DNA of 39,118 nt from Pseudoalteromonas luteoviolacea NCIMB 1942 (GTDB taxonomy: Bacteria; Pseudomonadota; Gammaproteobacteria; Enterobacterales; Alteromonadaceae). Made by a program: the position numbers and the translations under genes. Below the pieces are notes generated by a model. The model made no database searches. It was not told the origin of the DNA and was given only the letters and a program-made list of their open reading frames with translations. Location of the stretch: positions 1-39,118 of the forward strand of contig NZ_AUXT01000030.1 in NCBI RefSeq assembly GCF_001625595.1, in the 5' to 3' direction. Below are positions 36,369-39,118 of this stretch, one piece after another (the first letter of the stretch is position 1; each line of letters begins with the position of its first letter).

Positions 36369-39118
36369 ATGAAACGCATGCTAATCAATGCGACGCAGCA
36401 AGAAGAAATGCGCGTTGCACTGGTTGATGGCCAGCGTCTATACGATCTTGATATAGAGAGCCCTGGTCACGAACAAAAGAAAGCCAATATTTATAAAGGC
36501 AAAATCACTCGAATCGAACCCTCACTTGAAGCAGCATTTGTTAATTACGGTGCAGAGCGTCATGGCTTCCTTCCTCTAAAAGAAATCGCTAAAACATACT
36601 TCCCTGAAGGGTACACCTTCAATGGCCGTCCAAACATCAAAGATGTGATCCAAGAAGGTCAAGAAGTCATTGTTCAGGTTGACAAAGAGGAACGTGGGCA
36701 AAAAGGGGCTGCTTTGACCACCTTCATTAGTGTTGCTGGTAGTTATTTGGTACTTATGCCAAACAACCCTCGTGCTGGCGGTATTTCAAGACGTATCGAA
36801 GGTGATGAGCGTATTGAGCTTAAAGAAGCTTTAAGCCGCTTAAAACTGCCAAAAGGCATGGGCCTTATCGTACGTACAGCGGGCGTTGGTAAGTCTTTCG
36901 AAGAGCTTGAGTATGATTTAAAAACATTGCTGAGCCACTGGCAAAAAATTCAAGAAGCCGCCGATAATCGTAAAGCGCCGTTCTTGATCCATCAAGAAAG
37001 CAATGTGATTTTCAGGGCTATCAGAGATTATTTACGTCGTGATATTGGCGAAATTCTGATTGACAAACAGCGTGTATTTGACGAGGCAACAGCCCATATT
37101 GAAGGTTTCAGACCTGATTTTATCAATCGCGTTAAGCTTTATAAAAATGATGTGCCACTGTTCACTCACTATCAAATCGAAAGCCAAATCGAGTCAGCGT
37201 TTCAGCGTGAAGTGAGACTTCCTTCTGGTGGTTCAATTGTCATTGACCCTACAGAAGCGCTTACATCCATCGATATCAACTCGTCCAAGGCAACAAAGGG
37301 CGGAGATATTGAAGAAACAGCACTCAATACAAACTTAGAAGCTGCTGACGAAATCGCGAGACAACTTAGGCTACGTGACTTAGGTGGCTTAATTGTCATC
37401 GACTTTATCGATATGACACCCCCTCGCCACCAAAGAGAAGTCGAAAATCGTTTAAAAGAAGCTGTACGTGCTGATAGAGCCCGTGTACAAATTGGTAAAA
37501 TCTCTCGATTTGGTCTGCTTGAAATGTCACGTCAGCGTTTGCGCCCTTCTTTGGGTGAAGCAAGCCAACACACGTGCCCGCGTTGTAGTGGTCAAGGCAC
37601 TATTCGCTCAAATGAATCTATTGCACTTTCTATCCTAAGGTTGATAGAAGAGGAAGCAATTAAAGAGAATACAGCCCAAGTTAACGCGCAAGTGCCGGTT
37701 AAAGTCGGTTCGTATTTATTAAACGAGAAACGCAGTGCTGTTCAACGAATTGAAAAACGACATAATTGCCATGTTGTTATTATTCCGAATCAACATTTAG
37801 AAACGCCTCATTATGAAGTAGTTCGCCTTCGAAAAGATGATGTACCTGAGCTTGCAAGCTACGAGCAAGTTGCTGAACCTGAAGCTGAAGCTGTTGAAAT
37901 TCAAATGGCGCCAGTGGTTCAAAAAGAGGAACCAGCTCTGAAAGGGGTTGTGGTCCCACCATCTCCTGCACCAACAGCCCAACCTGCGACAACGCAGCCA
38001 GCTGCGAAGTCTGCACCGGCGAAAAAAGCAGAGCCAAAGGCAAGCTTACTATCTCGCGTAGGGAGCTGGTTAAAAAGCCTACTCTCTACTGAAGAAGAGC
38101 AGCCGAAAGAAGAAGAGAAGAAGACATATAACAAGCGTCGTGGTAAGCAAGATAACCGCCGCCGTAATCAACGTCGCAAAGGCAAAGGTCGCAATGAATC
38201 GCAAAAAGACGTGAATACGTCAAATGATTCATCTAAAAACGATGTTAAAGAGCGCAATGAAACACAAGAGCGTTCTGAAAATCGAAATAAGCGCCGTCGC
38301 CAAAATAATCGTAAACGTTCTGACGCTGATAAAGCAAAAAATGTAGCACCGAATGAACAAAAAGATGAGGCGCAGCAGGAAGCAAAAGAGAAACCTGTTA
38401 AGCAGCGCCGCCAAAGACGTAATCTACGTAAAAAAGTGAGAGTTGCATCTGAGCAGCAAGAAACTCAATCTACGAATGACGCGAAGCAAAGTGTCTCGGA
38501 GCCTGAAGCACCTGCGAAAGTAGAACAAGTCGCCGCGGTTGAAGGCGCACCAGTCTCTGAGCCTAAGCAACAACCTACCGCTGAAACGGTTTCAGATACT
38601 GTAGTAGTTAAACAGGATAATGACACGCCTATAGAGTCAGAGGCGGTTCAATCTCAAGTAGAAGAAAACGCGATTCCTGTTGAAGCTTCAGAATCAAACG
38701 ACCATCCGCAAGCAGACCAAAATGAAGAGGACATGCAAGATGATAAGCGCGAAGCGAAAACTCGTTCTAGACGCTCACCTCGTCACCTGCGAGCTGCGGG
38801 ACAACGTCGTAAACGTAGTGATGGGCCAAACCGCTCTTCAACACCTGCATTTGTGCCTGTTGCTGATCAGGCCGCTGCTGAATTTGAAGCGCAGCAACTC
38901 ACTGAAACACAACCTCAAAAGGAAGTGGCGCAAGCTGATACAGTAGCATCTACAGCACAAAGTGTTGCCGATACTGCAAACGTTGAGGAAACTGCTGTAG
39001 CCCAATCTGACGCTGAAATTGTTGCTGAACCTGTTACAGTTGAGCAAGTAGAGGCACCTGTTTCAGTTGAGCAAGTAGAGGCACCTGTTTCAGTTGAACA
39101 AGTAGAGGCACCTGTTTC
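36369..39118 (+). CDS. rne: Ribonuclease E, 3' end outside window
   Basis: The endoribonuclease at the core of the degradosome, on the inner membrane. 916 codons are visible before the right edge. The start [20 protein letters not shown] is canonical. The S1 domain is at about 35-125. Catalytic Asp residues are in LTSIDINSS (about 302) and VIDFIDM (about 345), and the Zn-link is CPRCSGQG (about 404). A membrane-targeting amphipathic helix is likely at [11 protein letters not shown] (about 561). Arg-rich RNA-binding tracts follow near 588-608, 640-655 and 790-815 within an acidic, Ala/Glu/Gln-rich tail. The Shine-Dalgarno is weak. The tail ends here in 9-residue repeats. Confidence 0.96.
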   Translation, partial: MKRMLINATQQEEMRVALVDGQRLYDLDIESPGHEQKKANIYKGKITRIEPSLEAAFVNYGAERHGFLPLKEIAKTYFPEGYTFNGRPNIKDVIQEGQEVIVQVDKEERGQKGAALTTFISVAGSYLVLMPNNPRAGGISRRIEGDERIELKEALSRLKLPKGMGLIVRTAGVGKSFEELEYDLKTLLSHWQKIQEAADNRKAPFLIHQESNVIFRAIRDYLRRDIGEILIDKQRVFDEATAHIEGFRPDFINRVKLYKNDVPLFTHYQIESQIESAFQREVRLPSGGSIVIDPTEALTSIDINSSKATKGGDIEETALNTNLEAADEIARQLRLRDLGGLIVIDFIDMTPPRHQREVENRLKEAVRADRARVQIGKISRFGLLEMSRQRLRPSLGEASQHTCPRCSGQGTIRSNESIALSILRLIEEEAIKENTAQVNAQVPVKVGSYLLNEKRSAVQRIEKRHNCHVVIIPNQHLETPHYEVVRLRKDDVPELASYEQVAEPEAEAVEIQMAPVVQKEEPALKGVVVPPSPAPTAQPATTQPAAKSAPAKKAEPKASLLSRVGSWLKSLLSTEEEQPKEEEKKTYNKRRGKQDNRRRNQRRKGKGRNESQKDVNTSNDSSKNDVKERNETQERSENRNKRRRQNNRKRSDADKAKNVAPNEQKDEAQQEAKEKPVKQRRQRRNLRKKVRVASEQQETQSTNDAKQSVSEPEAPAKVEQVAAVEGAPVSEPKQQPTAETVSDTVVVKQDNDTPIESEAVQSQVEENAIPVEASESNDHPQADQNEEDMQDDKREAKTRSRRSPRHLRAAGQRRKRSDGPNRSSTPAFVPVADQAAAEFEAQQLTETQPQKEVAQADTVASTAQSVADTANVEETAVAQSDAEIVAEPVTVEQVEAPVSVEQVEAPVSVEQVEAPV
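39039..39118 (+). repeat. 27-base tandem repeats in the rne tail
   Basis: Three nearly identical copies (39039-39065, 39066-39092, 39093-edge) encode VEQVEAPVS in frame from residue 891. The array continues beyond the window. A related VEQV/APV pattern earlier in the tail suggests past slippage or duplication. Confidence 0.9.

Noticed and set aside
37780..38134. Minus-strand frames opposite rne
   Set aside because: Antisense shadows of the low-complexity rne tail.
39013..39118. CRISPR-like direct repeats at the right edge
   Set aside because: Repeats are contiguous 27-base units in frame within rne with no spacers.

Overview
This window looks like a chromosomal segment of a marine gammaproteobacterium, most likely Pseudoalteromonas or a close relative in the Alteromonadales. 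That placement is inferred from gene content and order: purM-purN-DUF3108, a YbiT-type ABC-F protein very close to the E. coli one, a yceD-rpmF-plsX-fabD-fabG-acpP-fabF-pabC-mltG cluster, and the divergent rluC/rne pair. The DNA is moderately AT-rich with compact intergenic spaces. No rRNA, tRNA or CRISPR was seen.

Layout. Positions 1-260 hold unexplained, repeat-bearing DNA that may be the edge of a mobile element. From 295 to 3579 (minus) lies a tight three-gene operon: zinc-ribbon membrane protein, YeaC/DUF1315, DUF349 protein. Next on the minus strand come an AGCS sodium:amino-acid symporter, an M14 carboxypeptidase and a long-form glyceraldehyde-3-phosphate dehydrogenase. A DUF2989 lipoprotein (plus) faces an orphan MlaC-like protein (minus). 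A GGDEF-EAL protein follows a YdcH-like gene (minus). The purM-purN-DUF3108 operon (plus) converges on a YafJ-type class II amidotransferase (minus).

Positions 15784-16894 are the only long gene-poor stretch. They contain a small minus-strand frame that reads like a double-glycine-leader natural-product precursor (CGPTISCGRC core) without a good start codon, preceded by a large imperfect inverted repeat. This is the most novel-looking item. After it come a secreted eight-cysteine protein in an operon with a chemoreceptor, then ybiT (plus), a serine hydrolase broken by a one-base frameshift, a DUF885 lipoprotein and a secreted chitooligosaccharide-deacetylase-like enzyme with a chitin-binding module.

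From 26370 to 33531 (minus) runs the fatty-acid, phospholipid and ribosomal-protein cluster. It lacks fabH between plsX and fabD, and it ends at mltG without tmk/holB. yceF (plus) converges on a HAD phosphatase and rluC (minus). rne (plus) starts after a 0.55-kb structured leader and runs off the right edge inside a tandemly repeated acidic tail.

Working together: the minus-strand block at 26-33.5 kb supplies acyl chains (FabD, FabG, AcpP, FabF) and acyl-phosphate for phospholipid synthesis (PlsX), p-aminobenzoate for folate (PabC), glycan-strand termination (MltG) and 50S assembly (YceD, L32). RluC modifies 23S rRNA and RNase E processes and degrades RNA. The remaining loci are metabolic or envelope functions, with accessory material concentrated at 1-260, 15.8-17.3 kb and 21.2-22.4 kb.
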